The position numbers and the translations under genes are program-made. A DNA stretch of 64,000 nt from positions 23,380,310 to 23,444,309 of the forward strand of contig NC_088650.1 in assembly GCF_964019385.1 (NCBI RefSeq). The letters run 5' to 3'. Shown piece after piece: positions 41,997 to 58,299 of the stretch (positions within the stretch are counted from its first letter, which is position 1; every line of letters starts with the position of its first letter). The notes below the pieces were generated by a model, which was not told where the DNA came from, did not search any database, and saw nothing but the letters and a program-made list of their open reading frames with translations. Source of the DNA: Sycon ciliatum. Its lineage: Eukaryota; Porifera; Calcarea; Leucosolenida; Sycettidae.

Positions 41997-44900
41997 CTGT
42001 TGCTGGAGCAGTGTCAACCAGCCCAACGAAATGTTCCTTATCAGATGCAATGATCGTCAAATGTGATTGGAAACTTGCGGCTGCCAAATATACAACTATC
42101 TGAAGTCCAAGACCCTTGGCTGTGAATGCTGCTTAACTCTGCTCTCCTTCTTGTCCAACGTGTTGTGTTGTTGCGCAGCTCTGCGGTTGTTTGATGAACC
42201 ACTGGTCAATGACACAGCTCCCTCTGTTCTCAACACGCCGGAACACCAGATGCTGGCGTACGAGGCAGCACTCCAGGGCATGACCATTGCCAAATATCCC
42301 ACTGGACAATGGCCGCCGATTGCATCAACCGGTGATGCGTACATTGCCGTTTTGGGGCCCAATGGCGGGTGCCCGGATGAAGAGAGCTCATTTGAGATAG
42401 GTGAACTGGCTGGCGTCAACTTAGAGCATGGAGCAGAGTATGCACAGTCTGTATCCTCTCCATCACGCTCATCTTCAGCTGCCTCGCACTGCGATGCCCA
42501 AACCAACATGGCCGGCCCCAACAGCCAGTACGGCGACGTCGACATTAAGACAGTGGCCACGTATCTGAAGGAGAAAGTCAACGGCTCGACGGGGCGTGTG
42601 GCCTACTCTAGAGGCTGCGAGATTGGCAACTCGAGCACGGCGGACTTGGAGAAGGCACTTCAATTGGCTGCAAACGCTACTCACGTTGTGGTGGTGAGTA
42701 CAGTGAAGCTTTAGAATATCCTGGATATATAATCATATAACACACTATTCTAAAGGATAAAAGCGGGCCCCATACGGTTCGTATGGCCACAAGACCGAGA
42801 CTCTATACCTACCGGTTTATGGCTTCAGTCAGGAACACTGTTTTCCATACAGTGTGTCCTTGTGACAAGCTGTCATCGTAAAACAGGTTTCAAGGGCTAT
42901 AGACGTATAAAGTACGGTTTTGAGGATCCTGCATAAAATGGTGTAGCAGTCATTTGACCTTGGATACTCGTATGCATTAGCTTGGGACGGAGTTTGCATC
43001 TTGGTGGTACGTTGCACATTGGCTTGACTGCACTGTGTGTAACGTCTCTTCTACACGATGTTCCTCCGTACGCATAAACGTCATAGCTTTGTATGTTAGT
43101 TCAGGAGTAAAACATTGTTGCATATCAGCATTGGTGAAACAAGGCTAGAGCCATCACAAATATAACACATCTCCCCGACACAGTCCCTTGGTACGGGTAC
43201 GAGCATGGTATTGTTGTTTGTTGTTGTTTGTATTCTTCATTTAGAGTGGGAAGTCCAAAACAGGCCCTAGCCTAATAACAATGGTCCACTAGTATAGTGA
43301 GGGAATGCTGTATATCTGTGCATAGGGATCAGTGAGTGTAACAGCAACTAGTAGGGAAAGAAAAAGAGAGAAGAAAAACAACTCAAAACAGGAGTTGCGA
43401 CTTGCATAGGAAGAAAATAATGGAAAGAGCAGTGCATACAGCATTTGTAAAGAGGCTGTTAGATATTGCATACGTCTTCACTCTGTACATTGTCTCTGAT
43501 TTGACAGCTGCACTTTCGATGCATTTCTAGTATTTATTGCTACTGTGTGTTACCGTCGGACAACACTACGATTTATTGTTACATGTACGTTTTATGTCAA
43601 GTCAACCCTGTTCCCATTTGTTTTCTAGTTCTATACTTACTGCCATGACTTGTCCCGTTTATGGTTATACAGTCTTCTTCTTCTCCCGTTGTATTGCTTT
43701 CGTTTACCGGAGACTTCTACGGTATGTCTCTATTCGCCTCAACGCTGTCCTTATCCTGACACTAGCATTTTCTGCGTCGCGTACGGCTGGTGGGAATATC
43801 TACCCCAGCCGTCGTGATGTAGACGCTTCCTCACCATTACTTCTTAGAGGACAGTCACGAGTTCGAGTATCTCTGATACTAATGATAATGATTCTTACTG
43901 AAGTATGAGGAGAATTGTTTCCGAGTGGAAAGACACTGAGTGTCTATGTGTAATAACTAAATGAGCTCAACGAAGAGCCAAAACGTCCTTTAGGATTCTA
44001 CTACTACTAGTACGGGCAGAACCAGAGTAGGATCTCTAAAAGAGGCTTATTTATTTACTACCAACTTTGCAGTACATGTACATGTACATGTACATGTATG
44101 TGTTATTGCATAGTCGATTGCTGCTGATGTTGCATGCTCTCCTATTCGTTCAGGTGGTCGGAGATTCTCTAATGTCCTATGGCGAATGGCATGATCGTGA
44201 CTCGCTGGACCTTCCTGGTGGCCAGCTGAAACTCATCGAACAAGTGAAGAATGTAACCAAGGCAAAAATCATTCTTGTCGTGACGAGCGGGGGACCGGTG
44301 ACGTTCGGTGACAAGTAAGGACAGACCGAGGAAACGTTTAGAAACTTTACTTTTTGAACTTACCATCCATTCGTCTAAAACTGTTCCACTGGCTTTTGAA
44401 AGCCTGATTTGCTTTGTCATGTATACCTGGCAGGGTTTTTAACTTCTTATCCTTTGATGTTTCCAGTACTAGTGTCCTAACAAACCGATAGCATTAAAAA
44501 ATGTTACTGCAGTGTACAGAAAAAAGGGGAAACAAAAACAAAAGCAAAACCGTGAAAATCATCCCAATGGCCGTTTAGGTGATACGTGAGCTGTTCCCCA
44601 GAGTGGTATGCACTGCAACCGGCATAGGTGTGTTGGCTGCCTGCCGCTGAGGCGCTTGCATACATTAATGCTGTACGATACATGTGTTTGCCTTGCCTGT
44701 CCTGTTCCTTGCTTCTTTGCGCGCCGTGTGTAGGAATGCAGTACTGGACATGGCTGACTACGTGTTGATTGCGTGGAGGTCGGGGCAGATGGGTGGTGTT
44801 GCAATTGGTGACGCTATTCTTGGCCACGCTGAACCAACGGGACGATTGGCACAGGGATGGCCAAGGAATGTGGGACAGGTACGCCCATATTGGACGAGTA

Positions 44901-45715
44901 TTCTTCTTCAGTGAAACTAGGGGTGAAAGTTGGCACTGAGATCCCGAGTTCGAGTACTCTGATTTTCTCTGATCGAATATTCGAGTATTCGAGTATTCTT
45001 CATCTCCTAAAAATTGCACACCAAGGGCCTTAAAATCACATGATACAACCCTGATTGAACCGAGTGGCAGTCATTTTTCTCGGGTATAGTGGTTGGTGGG
45101 TCATTTGGGCTCTCTCTACTCGTGAACAAATGTTCACCACACCGTCTGCACATCAATATCTGCCGACTGCTGCTCTGAAACCGCAGATTTCTGTGGTAAA
45201 TGCATGTACCATGTATGAACGAGTACTCTGATTTATTCCGAGTACGATTATTTTTGAAAAAACCGAGCGAGTACTCGAGTATTCGGTATAATTGTTTCAC
45301 CCCTAAGTGAAACCATTGCAATTGTCTGCTGCAGCACTGGACAACAACATGGCAGTCGGATCCACTGAAGAACAATTCAATGCTTTTCTTTTCTTTCCAG
45401 CTGCTCATAAGATGAATGCGCATTGGATGGTGTGATGTACTGCACAGGTGAATGGGGCATCAAGTCCTTGGCTACAGCAGATTCGTGGTAAATGGGTAGC
45501 CAATGCACGCGGACAAACGGTAGACCCAGACGGACGACGCTATGACGACTACAAGGGAAGTCTGTCCACTCCTCTCTTCCCGTTTGGCTATGGCTTGTCA
45601 TTGTCTGAGTTCAAGTTTGACGCACTCAAGGCCACCAAGACAGGAGATGAGAAAGCTCCACTAATGGTGAGTAACATCACAGTCATGTGTGCGTTGCGTG
45701 TGTTGTACTTCAAAA

Positions 45716-45811
<96 letters not shown>

Positions 45812-46605
45812 GTGCTCCTTGGGAGCAGGTTACACTTTCTGAGCTCCGTGTTCTTGGCTTTCTCCCAAGTTTTCTGCCTGCCCAGGGCGACTCTGGCGTA
45901 GCCAGAGTCGACCCTGGAGCACCCTCGCACACTGCCAAGGTAGTGCTGCATGATTGGAGCGCGGAATCGCGATGTAGCTTGCAGGACAATTTACTTCGAT
46001 ATTGTCACTGCTGCGTCGGCCGTGGTCCACCACTCGCAGTGGAGTAGCTGTCCCTCGAGTGCTGTGAAGAATCCAAGCTCGAAGAATGCAGTGGTGGGAA
46101 TTGCGGATTGGCTGGTGGAGTGCTGGAACAACTCGTTGTTTTCAGTGGAGTGGACGAGCGAGTGCGGAGAGGAAGGTCCCAATGGCGGAATGGTGGGAAT
46201 TGAAACTTCAATCTTTCGTCGTCATGAGTGCACTGGTCAAGCGTTGTGGAAGTCTGTCGGATTTGTGAGGCCTTGCCCTGCCGCTTACATCGTCAACGTG
46301 GAAGAACTGCTAGTGGAGTCCTGGTGGGATTTCGGATGCCCACACTCCTTTTGCTTGGTGGATTCTTTCGTGGACAGTGTTTTTTCGTGACGTGAAATTT
46401 TGAATTTTTTTTCCTTCCTGTTCATTTTCAGTCGTTGTCACTGTAGCTGTCAGGTTGTTGTTACAGTATAGCAGCCGTCTGTTCTGCTCCATTGTTTCAT
46501 CTGTTTTGCCAGTTCTGCTAGCTGATCCTCTTTATTTGCCACTGCCCCTCATAGTGCTCATGCTTGGGTGGAGGGCGGCGTGACCCGTTTAGGGTAGCTG
46601 TATCA

Positions 46606-46649
<44 letters not shown>

Positions 46650-49176
46650 TGTGTGTGTGTGTGCGTGTTGTGTGTGTTGTATGTGCGTGTGTGTGTGTGT
46701 GTGTGGTGTGTGTGTGGGGGGGGGGGGGTTAAACTTGACTGATCTAAAGTATGTTAACACCAGCTGTAGTCTGCTTCTAGCATGTGGATGCTTCAATGGA
46801 GGCTCAATACCAGTAAGACTGTCCATCTCCACCAAACGTTTTCACACTTCCTCAACCTCAACCTCAACCGGTGGTAGCTCTCTCATACACTGATAGGGTA
46901 AGAAGAACCTGCCACTGCAAAGGTCAAGTCTGCCACTGCAAAGGTCAAGTCTGCCACTGCAAAGGTCAAGTCTGCCACTGCAAAGGTCAAGTCTGCCACT
47001 GCAAAGGTCAAGTCTGCCACTGCAAAGGTCAAGTCTGCCACTGCAAAGGTCAAGTCTGCCACTGCAAAGGTCAAGTATGCCACTGCAAAGGTCAAGTATG
47101 CCACTGCAAAGGTCAAGTATGCCACTGCAAAGGTCAAGTCTGCAACTGCAAAGGTCAAGTCTGCAACTGCAAAGGTCAAGTCTGCAACTGCAAAGGTCAA
47201 GTCTGCCACTGCAAAGGTCAAGTCTGCCACTGCAAAGGTCAAGTCTGCCGCGCGTACAATGCCACAATGCAGCAATGCCATTGGTGTTATCACTCCACGT
47301 TTCATGCTTGTAACGCAATCAGCAGGAAAACACGGTGCGTGGTGTTGATCATGCTATCATGCCACCGAGCAAGGCATCAGCATTATACTTCACTTTGAAG
47401 TTTAGTTTAGTGTTCTAGTGTTATATTGCCAGCCATGCTCTCCAAGCACAGTTGCGCTTGGTGAAATCCGCCCCGAAGTGCAAAGCTGGCGCCCTGGACT
47501 ACCGTATTTTTTTTCGTATTTTCCCTTTCGAACTTAGCAGCCACATGAGTACTAACTTTCGGCGGTGGTACTATCTTTCGGGGAGTACTTTTTTATGGGG
47601 GTAAATGGCACGCAGTGGGAAGCCTGCGCAACTCTAGTGTCCGTGCATATGGTGTATGTACTGTACGGTGTCTGTACATGTAGGACGGGTACGGACTTAC
47701 TATCTTTCGGGGGGAACTGTCTTTCGGGGTGATAACCTCGGCAGTGGAAAGTGTATTTTTATAAGGGGTACTAAGTCATTGGGGAGAACTAACTTACGGG
47801 GAAATACGGTAGTTCCGATCACATCATTGTACTGGAGTATGTGTACCTGAGTACGTCCAGCCTAGCCGCATTCATGCCACTTTCCTGTTCCAGGGCGTCA
47901 AGGAAGGGCGTGCTAGTTCGAGTTGAGGGCACCAAATACGCTCTCTGGGTTGGATTTCACCGAGCACAACTGCAAGTGTGCTATGTAGAAGTTGAGCTTG
48001 TCATGTGAGGGAGTCGTAAAATACCGACTCCCTGGTCATGATAAGTAAGTAATAGTTAGTACTTGACTCAGACCAAGAGTACATAACCCCAAGAGTGTGC
48101 AACTCCAGCTATGGGGTCTGCCACGGCAGAACTTGACATCACGTGATGAACCCGTACACATTATTTGCACTCTGTGCATGATAGATACTGGGTTGTACGC
48201 AGCCCAGCTTTGGGTACAACTCTCTTGTGATCACTTTGCACTGTTTGCCAGTATAACCTTTTGAACCATGTCACGTGATGTGAAGTTCTGTCGTCGCAGC
48301 ACAGCATAGAGGTTGTGCAGGCAGTTGCACACTCTTGGGGGTTATGTACTCTTGCTCAGACTGATAGCCATGGCTGAATGCCATGGGTGGAAGAGCGCAA
48401 CACTTCACGGTGCAATCCCGCCCCGTGACAATCGTCTGCTCTCCCTGTGTTTGCAGGTTGCCGTTGACATCACGAATACCGGCGACCGCGACGCTACACA
48501 GGTAGTTCAGTTTTACGTTCAAGATCCAGTGTTGCCATGGGTACCGTACTGGAAGCGTTTGATTGCGTTCGACAAAGTCTTCCTCAAGAAAGGTGAGCTA
48601 ATTCTTGTGAACATGGGAAAGGAGCTTGTGCGCAACTGAACAGGAACTCTAAAGTACAATGTAACCTAAAACATGTGTATTTGTCGGGCATGGTCCTTTA
48701 ATTGGGTGTAAAGACTGCCCCTACTATTCTGACCGCGGGAGCAGGGTTTGTTTCAATAAGCTTGAAATAATTATATTGCTTGTAGTGAAGGCGGCTGCGC
48801 TCACGTGCTTCTCTCTCTCTCCCTCTCCCCACCCCCGCGTCACGTTGAGGATGCAGCAACTACCTATCATGTGCCAGTACAGTCATGTAGATAACAGTTA
48901 CAAACAAACTAAACACCGTAAGTATTTGATCTTGATCCGGCTTTCCAGTACTCTCTGATAAGACTGACCCATTGCGTATCTTTTTCCTACTCAAATCTAT
49001 TGTTGTTGTATACACGCAAGTTATCACCGGTGTGTCCATGTTTGTACCAGGAGTGGTAAGTCCACTCCCTGGTTTGTACACAACTACTGTATGTTTTCTA
49101 GGCATCGAATAACAAACTGTGTGTGTGTGTGCACGTGTGTGTGCACGTGTGTGTGTGTGTGTATGTGTGTGTGTGT

Positions 49177-49218
<42 letters not shown>

Positions 49219-49437
49219 TGTGTGCACGTGCATGTGTGTCTGTGTATGACATGAACCCCGTTGTTTATATCATACTTTTGTACAGGCGAGAAGCGGACAG
49301 TTAGTCGTGCAGTGGACTGGCTGGACTTGTCTCTACACGACACACACTTAGAGCAGAGAATCATGCCTGGCGTGTACACTGTCAGGGTGGGAGACTGTAG
49401 CAATACTGATGTTCTCACTACCACCATCACATTTTAA
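30759..49437 (+). CDS. Glycoside hydrolase family 3 protein B, tandem paralog of A, 15 exons
   Basis: About 828 residues. Exons: 30759-31012 (5' end uncertain), 32245-32334, 33123-33214, 33858-33975, 35806-35888, 39508-39662, 40169-40295, 40946-41034, 41683-41833, 42179-42693, 44154-44314, 44734-44878, 45448-45666, 48457-48592, 49286-49437. Every intron has the same position and phase as in gene A. Landmarks are [25 protein letters not shown], the nucleophile motif ITSDCNDI (exon 8), [12 protein letters not shown], and the Fn3-like domain in exons 14-15 ending in [11 protein letters not shown]. The first exon opens with a signal-peptide-like [14 protein letters not shown]. No ATG is in frame with it: the ATG at 30716 is in another frame, and TTG occupies 30759. 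Either a 5' exon splices to the TTTCAG acceptor at 30750 or the start codon is damaged. Intron 5 carries a Penelope-like element. Divergence from A and intact frames suggest both genes are maintained. Confidence 0.88.
31310..31640 (+). mobile_element. tRNA-derived SINE-like repeat, copy 1 (gene B intron 1)
   Basis: The head GAGGCACCTGGTTGAAGTCC is a near match to a Pol III B box. The body includes TGGGAGCGGTTTGGCCAG, AGGCGCTGC and GTGTTAGCAGCC and ends near CCCTTGGGGAACGGAGAC. The same order of motifs recurs at 31900-32190 and, truncated, at 39145-39330. The ends are not precisely defined. Confidence 0.6.
31900..32190 (+). mobile_element. tRNA-derived SINE-like repeat, copy 2 (gene B intron 1)
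   Basis: It contains a perfect B box, GGTTCAAGTCC (31937-31947), in GAGGTACCTGGTTCAAGTCC. The same body as copy 1 follows (GGGAGCGGTTTTTCCAGCC, TTAGGCGCTGC, GTGTTAGCGGCC, TTTGGGAACGGACAC). It is in the same orientation as the gene. Between the two copies, GGTCCCATGTTTGAGTCC (near 31799) looks like a third decayed head. Confidence 0.65.
32382..32458. repeat. 26-bp tandem repeat, three copies
   Basis: Three tandem copies of a 26-bp unit (GTGCCATCTTTCCAAGCATG plus six bases) in intron 2 of gene B, about 50 bp after exon 2. No coding role is seen. Confidence 0.85.
33996..34141. mobile_element. TACAATGCTGCTCAATGAAA MITE (gene B intron 4)
   Basis: A 146-bp element with ends TACAATGCTGCTCAATGAAA and TTTCATTGAGGAGCACTGTA and TA at both edges. 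It is about 20 bp after the exon 4 donor of gene B. One end of a related copy is at about 29985. Confidence 0.75.
36835..36873 (-). ncRNA. Hammerhead ribozyme (left arm)
   Basis: Read on the minus strand: stem I GTCCC, core CTGACGA, stem II GCT/AGC with a six-base loop, core GAAA, minimal stem III CCGG, then TC at the cleavage site and stem I partner GGGAC. A further C-G pair extends stem I. The core differs from the usual CTGATGA only at hammerhead position 7, which tolerates any base. The four-base self-complementary stem III suggests it works best as a dimer, as in Penelope and retrozyme hammerheads. Confidence 0.85.
36934..37510 (-). pseudogene. Penelope RT N-terminal fragment (centre and left arm)
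   Basis: The minus-strand frames encode [65 protein letters not shown] and [12 protein letters not shown] in order. This is the arrangement of the N-terminal part of Penelope-like RTs (xGLxFxPTP, then the ADK motif). A frame change separates the first block from the second. The fragment loses homology after the ADK block, before any RT catalytic motif, so it is a broken gene. Confidence 0.75.
37838..37876 (+). ncRNA. Hammerhead ribozyme (right arm)
   Basis: Read on the plus strand: GTCCC (37838-37842), CTGATGA (37843-37849), GCT, loop ATAGAC, AGC, GAAA (37862-37865), CCGG, TC with cleavage predicted after C37871, then GGGAC (37872-37876) closing stem I. All conserved core bases are present. 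It mirrors the minus-strand copy at 36835-36873 and shares its gene B-intron setting. The + strand copy would be present in the pre-mRNA of gene B. Confidence 0.9.
38027..38254 (+). pseudogene. Penelope RT C-terminal-region fragment (right arm)
   Basis: The frame encodes [37 protein letters not shown] and a Lys/Arg/His-rich tail that ends at a stop. From memory, GExxRxxR followed by a helix ending in L..RGY is typical of the region after the palm in Penelope-like RTs. The inverse copy lies in the left arm near 36455-36680. No catalytic core or endonuclease follows. Confidence 0.6.
39145..39330 (+). mobile_element. tRNA-derived SINE-like repeat, truncated copy 3 (gene B intron 5)
   Basis: It contains GCACGCTCAAGTCCTGCTTGG, a B-box-like head, then TTTTCCAGCCGTGCTGCGACCC and CACTTCAGGAGCTGCATCTGC, in the order seen at 31900-32190. 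It is more diverged than the other copies. The 5' and 3' ends are uncertain. Confidence 0.5.
39835..40111. repeat. 32-bp minisatellite, about 8.7 copies (gene B intron 6)
   Basis: Tandem copies of a 32-bp unit beginning TATGATTCTTCAGTGACCCA. They differ by single bases and lie just before exon 7 of gene B. There are no spacers, so this is not a CRISPR array. Confidence 0.95.
40843..40915. repeat. TG microsatellite (gene B intron 7)
   Basis: About 70 bp of pure (TG)n ending 30 bp before exon 8 of gene B. In gene A the equivalent intron lacks it. Confidence 0.95.
41058..41419. mobile_element. GCCCATATGTT palindromic MITE (gene B intron 8)
   Basis: About 362 bp in which the outer parts (CCATATGTTGTAGTCTTTGG and its inverse ending AACATATGGGCC) and inner parts (GAATAAGCGGTCACGTG and CACGTGACCGCTTATTC) are inverted repeats. 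The centre holds a CTCGAGTTGAACTCGAGTTG duplication. A third, separate end-like segment (CTTGGACCAAGACCATTCGA to AGACTACAACTGG) occurs at about 41571-41619. Confidence 0.8.
41889..41991. repeat. TG microsatellite with CA interruption (gene B intron 9)
   Basis: (TG)n from about 41889 to 41948, a CACGCCCACACA break, then (TG)n to about 41991. It lies about 55 bp downstream of the exon 9 donor of gene B. Confidence 0.92.
44917..45306. mobile_element. CTAGGGGTGAAA MITE (gene B intron 12)
   Basis: About 390 bp with ends CTAGGGGTGAAAGTTG and AATTGTTTCACCCCTAAG. Internal CGAGTACTCTGATTT and ATTCGAGTATTC motifs appear in both orientations. CAGGGG/TAGGGG-type ends fit hAT-like elements, but no clear target duplication was found. 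It lies in intron 12 of gene B. Confidence 0.7.
45718..45800. repeat. TG microsatellite (gene B intron 13)
   Basis: About 80 bp of pure (TG)n starting about 50 bp after exon 13 of gene B. Confidence 0.95.
45884..45917. repeat. Near-perfect palindrome CAGGGCGACTCTGGC
   Basis: CCAGGGCGACTCTGGC, GTA, GCCAGAGTCGACCCTGG form a hairpin with one unpaired base. The CAGGG/CCCTG ends recall the mini hAT palindromes, but the inner sequence differs and no 8-bp duplication flanks it. Confidence 0.6.
46603..46720. repeat. TAG trinucleotide and TG tracts (gene B intron 13)
   Basis: (TAG)n over about 40 bp, then interrupted (TG)n to about 46716, then a poly-G run. Non-coding. Confidence 0.92.
46909..47249. 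repeat. 21-bp minisatellite, about 16 copies (gene B intron 13)
   Basis: Tandem copies of a 21-bp unit (CTGCCACTGCAAAGGTCAAG plus T) with clustered variants: CTGCCACTGC, ATGCCACTGC (three adjacent copies) and CTGCAACTGC (three adjacent copies). A multiple-of-three unit keeps all frames open, giving CHCKGQV or LTFAVAD repeats. I treat this as an array in an intron and not as a protein. Confidence 0.95.
47500..47811. mobile_element. TACCGTATTT MITE, copy 2 (gene B intron 13)
   Basis: A 312-bp element with ends TACCGTATTTTTTTTCG and CGGGGAAATACGGTA. Repeated TACTATCTTTCGGGG motifs lie in the interior. TA edges suggest a Tc1/mariner-type insertion. Confidence 0.75.
48008..48034. mobile_element. 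Mini hAT-like palindrome, 27 bp
   Basis: AGGGAGTCG, TAAAATAC, CGACTCCCTG with the first C lost. Flanking octamers GTCATGTG and GTCATGAT share the first six bases, consistent with a decayed 8-bp duplication. It is in intron 13 of gene B. Confidence 0.7.
48069..48361. mobile_element. CCAAGAGT-family MITE, copy 2 (gene B intron 13)
   Basis: Ends CCAAGAGTACATAACCCC and GGGGGTTATGTACTCTTG are inverted. The next modules CCAAGAGTGTGCAACTCC and GCAGTTGCACACTCTTGG, and CAGAACTTGACATCACGTG with CACGTGATGTGAAGTTCTG, are inverted too. It ends about 95 bp before exon 14 of gene B. Confidence 0.8.
49048..49071. mobile_element. Mini hAT-like palindrome, 24 bp, perfect 8-bp TSD
   Basis: CAGGAGTGG, TAAGT, CCACTCCCTG (one G lost from the left end). 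It is flanked on both sides by GTTTGTAC (49040-49047 and 49072-49079), a perfect 8-bp direct repeat. At 24 bp it is the smallest member of the family here and lies in intron 14 of gene B. Confidence 0.8.
49110..49215. repeat. TG microsatellite with GCACGTG interruptions (gene B intron 14)
   Basis: (TG)n broken by GCACGTG units, about 70 bp before exon 15 of gene B. Confidence 0.93.
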
Positions 49438-49533
49438 TACTACACACATGCCTGGGTCACTGAAAAAATGCGATGAATTACACAGTAACGTGCTGCTGCA
49501 GTGCAAGTAACAGTTAGTTGTCCAAGTGGAGTG

Positions 49534-49564
49534 CAGGGAGTAGTAAAATACCGATATTTTACTA
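49534..49564. mobile_element. Mini hAT-like palindrome interrupted by a MITE
   Basis: CAGGGAGTAGTAAAATACC begins a palindrome whose second half runs to TATTTTACTA. The expected CTCCCTG end appears only at about 49759 as CACTCCCTAG, after the 49565-49758 element. The mini-palindrome therefore seems older than that MITE. It lies about 97 bp downstream of the gene B stop codon. Confidence 0.55.
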
Positions 49565-49758
49565 CACTCAGACCTCGCTTATCCAGTCCCTTTTTATCCG
49601 GATCCCTCGCCGTCCGGAAGAAAATCGTTGGTTACCGATTTACAGCATATGTCATGCATGCATACATACAGTATGTGTGTTCGATTATCCGGTTCCCGCG
49701 CCAATCCGGATATTTTTTTGTGGAAAACGGATGTGTGTGGTTAAGAGAGGTCTGAGTG
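49565..49758. mobile_element. CAGACCTCGC MITE, copy 2
   Basis: About 194 bp with ends CACTCAGACCTCGCTTATCC and GAGAGGTCTGAGTG. The interior matches the 24374 copy in inverse orientation (TTATCCGGATCC, AATCGTTGGTTACCGATTTA, GGAAAACGGATGTG). Confidence 0.8.
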
Positions 49759-50077
49759 CACTCCCTAGGCCCTGGTACATGGTAGAGTGCATGCAAGCCA
49801 CACACAGGTAATCTAGCTAGTACTTCACTTTTTCATTCTCAGTCTGGTTGTGTGTTTCTGAACATTCAAGCGATGCCAACGCGGACCCCACGAATATTAT
49901 TATTCTTGTTGTAAAAAAAAATAGCACCGGTTCGCATACAGGGCGGGTCAGGAGCCGCCTTTCCGCTGCCGTGGGACGCCACACGGAGCTCTTGTTTTTG
50001 CTTGAGGAAGGAGAAATAAGCCGGCCAATTCTATCCGAGAAGAACATCTAAGATTTCTAGTCTTGTAACTAGTACAT

Positions 50078-50424
50078 TTGACACCCTTAGCAAAAAACGT
50101 TATGTTGTAACGGTATTATCGTAAGGGGGAAAATAACGTGATTTGGGTTCGACCTTTAGCAAGATGCACGCTATTTTTAGTACGCTGTTGCCACGAGAGT
50201 AGCTTTGATTTCGCGCGGTACAACCATTTTTGTCACCATATACGCGATACAAGGTGAAATGCGTACGGACTATGCAATATTTGGCCAAAACACGCACCGT
50301 TGGTCACAACGATAAATCAGCCCCCATAACGTTTATACGCTGCAGCTTCAACGCTATTTGGGTGATCAAGGTACGAGTACCGTAAAAAATAGCGTTACCG
50401 TTGTTTGCTATTAAAGAATGTCTA
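50078..50424. mobile_element. GACACCCTTAGC MITE, copy 2
   Basis: About 347 bp, the reverse-oriented relative of 23084-23433. It begins TTGACACCCTTAGCAAAAAA and shares GGTTCGACCTTTAGCAAGAT, CACCATATACGCGATACAAG and AGCGTTACCGTTGTTTGCTA. The right terminus is degraded (TTAAAGAATGTCT). Confidence 0.8.
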
Positions 50425-50448
50425 TGGTACTCCTTCTCACGTAGGTTG

Positions 50449-51205
50449 TTGTTGTTTCTTTATTTTACTTCACCATATGAACAGGCAAGACTGCCTTCTC
50501 ACCGGGGCTGTTGGCCCACGGCTCTCACAATATGATGAAAATGTTTAAAATGTGTATGAAGAAGAAAGGAACGGAAAAGAAGATGAAATGAAAGGAAAGA
50601 AAACAGTAGGTATTAATTTTATGAAGGGGGGGGGGGTATGAAATGGGTATTATCATAGTTGATGAGAGAAGTATTATATACAATATTCTTGTTCTACAGA
50701 CTATTAAATTTTAGTACGGGCATTTCATGAGAGTCATGCATGGGCAAGGCAGGATTTGGACTAGGATAGAGGACAAGAACATAATTGATGAGCATCTGTT
50801 CAGGCAGAATCTGTGAAGAAGACATAGTAGGCACAACATCGGAGAGCTAGTTGACGAGGGAGATGAGGTCATAGCCAGACAGCAATGCTTGAAACGTGTG
50901 GCGTACGTCGCAAGCGCGAATATCAGCAGGGAGAGAGTTCCATGTGGTACTGCCAACAAAGGCGATAGAGCTACGGCCTGAGGGACCAGGTAGGAACGGC
51001 ACTCTGAGCAGCTGGCTGACCTGACCACGCGTGACACAACTTCTGTCCACATCCGTGGCAATGAGGGAGTAGTAGGATTGGAACAGTGAGCTGGCTCTGC
51101 CATGAAGGCAGCGGAAGACGAAGAGAAGCAGACGTTGCACGTACAGCTGGTGGAGCTGAGGCATTGATAGTCTGGCAAATAGGGGAGCAGTGGGTATGTG
51201 CACTG
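50449..51205 (-). mobile_element. 5'-truncated LINE (non-LTR retrotransposon) fragment
   Basis: On the minus strand the frame ending at 50847 encodes LLLFVFRCLHGRASSLF, then GRSSIAFVGSTTWNSLPADIR and a short FQALLSGY tail. This is the typical C-terminal end of CR1/L2/RTE-type reverse-transcriptase ORFs (a WNSLP-like motif close to the stop). The 3' UTR runs to an AATAAAG-AACAACAAC-type tail near 50449. All upstream RT and endonuclease parts are missing. It lies in the spacer between gene B and the next gene. Confidence 0.7.
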
Positions 51206-51977
51206 TGATAAAAAAACCTCTAATGGAAATAAATTCAAATAATTATAGGGCCTAGTTGTTATGGTGATCATTCACCAGACTTAGCTGCTGCAACAGTTCT
51301 CACCATTCAACGGATGTTATCTCTCTCCAGTTTCTCCACCATTTAAAGTTTTGTTTAATGATGCAGGCGACAACACTCTGTTACAGTCGGTGTAGGAAAA
51401 AAATTCGGATTGGCTGAGAATAGGGACGTTAAGCAACTCGAAAGTTCGAACTTTTGGTGGCGGTGGTAAAAGTATTCATTCCAGTGTGTTTGGGATGGCC
51501 AGAATTTGCAGGCATGATCCTGATCATGGGAGTGGGTTTATAATTTTTTTGAAGTGTTCTAGCTTTCTTCAACTTCAGCTATATTCGATACATCGGTCAT
51601 GTTGACACACGTGCCATCAAAACTCTTTGGCCAGTCAGTGTTACTTTCCTATGATTCCAATCATCATGCAGTTTTCAAATGAAATAAAATAAAATAGCTA
51701 GGTAAATACATGAAATATGGCAAAAAAGCACAGCAATTGAGAAGCAGAATAGCGCAGATAGCATAACAACAGTAAATAAAAACAACGTTACAGCAAAAGC
51801 TCGCCTACATGCGGCAGTTTAAAACAATTCATGTACAGCAACCGCGACGACACCAGCAGTATGTTGATACGACCAGCGTCATAGAGAATTTACAAATACA
51901 TCTTTCATACCGGCACAACACCAGCTGAGTGTGAACAGTATCAAGCATTCTAACTCAACTATACGTCTCTGGGGTGG

Positions 51978-58299
<6,322 letters not shown>

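Noticed and set aside
45884-45917. Counting this palindrome as a member of the mini hAT family
   Set aside because: Only the CAGGG/CCCTG termini agree; the inner sequence differs and no 8-bp duplication is present.
46842-47398. 140-175 residue repeat ORFs on both strands
   Set aside because: All come from the 21-bp minisatellite, whose unit is a multiple of three and has no stop; the location is an intron.
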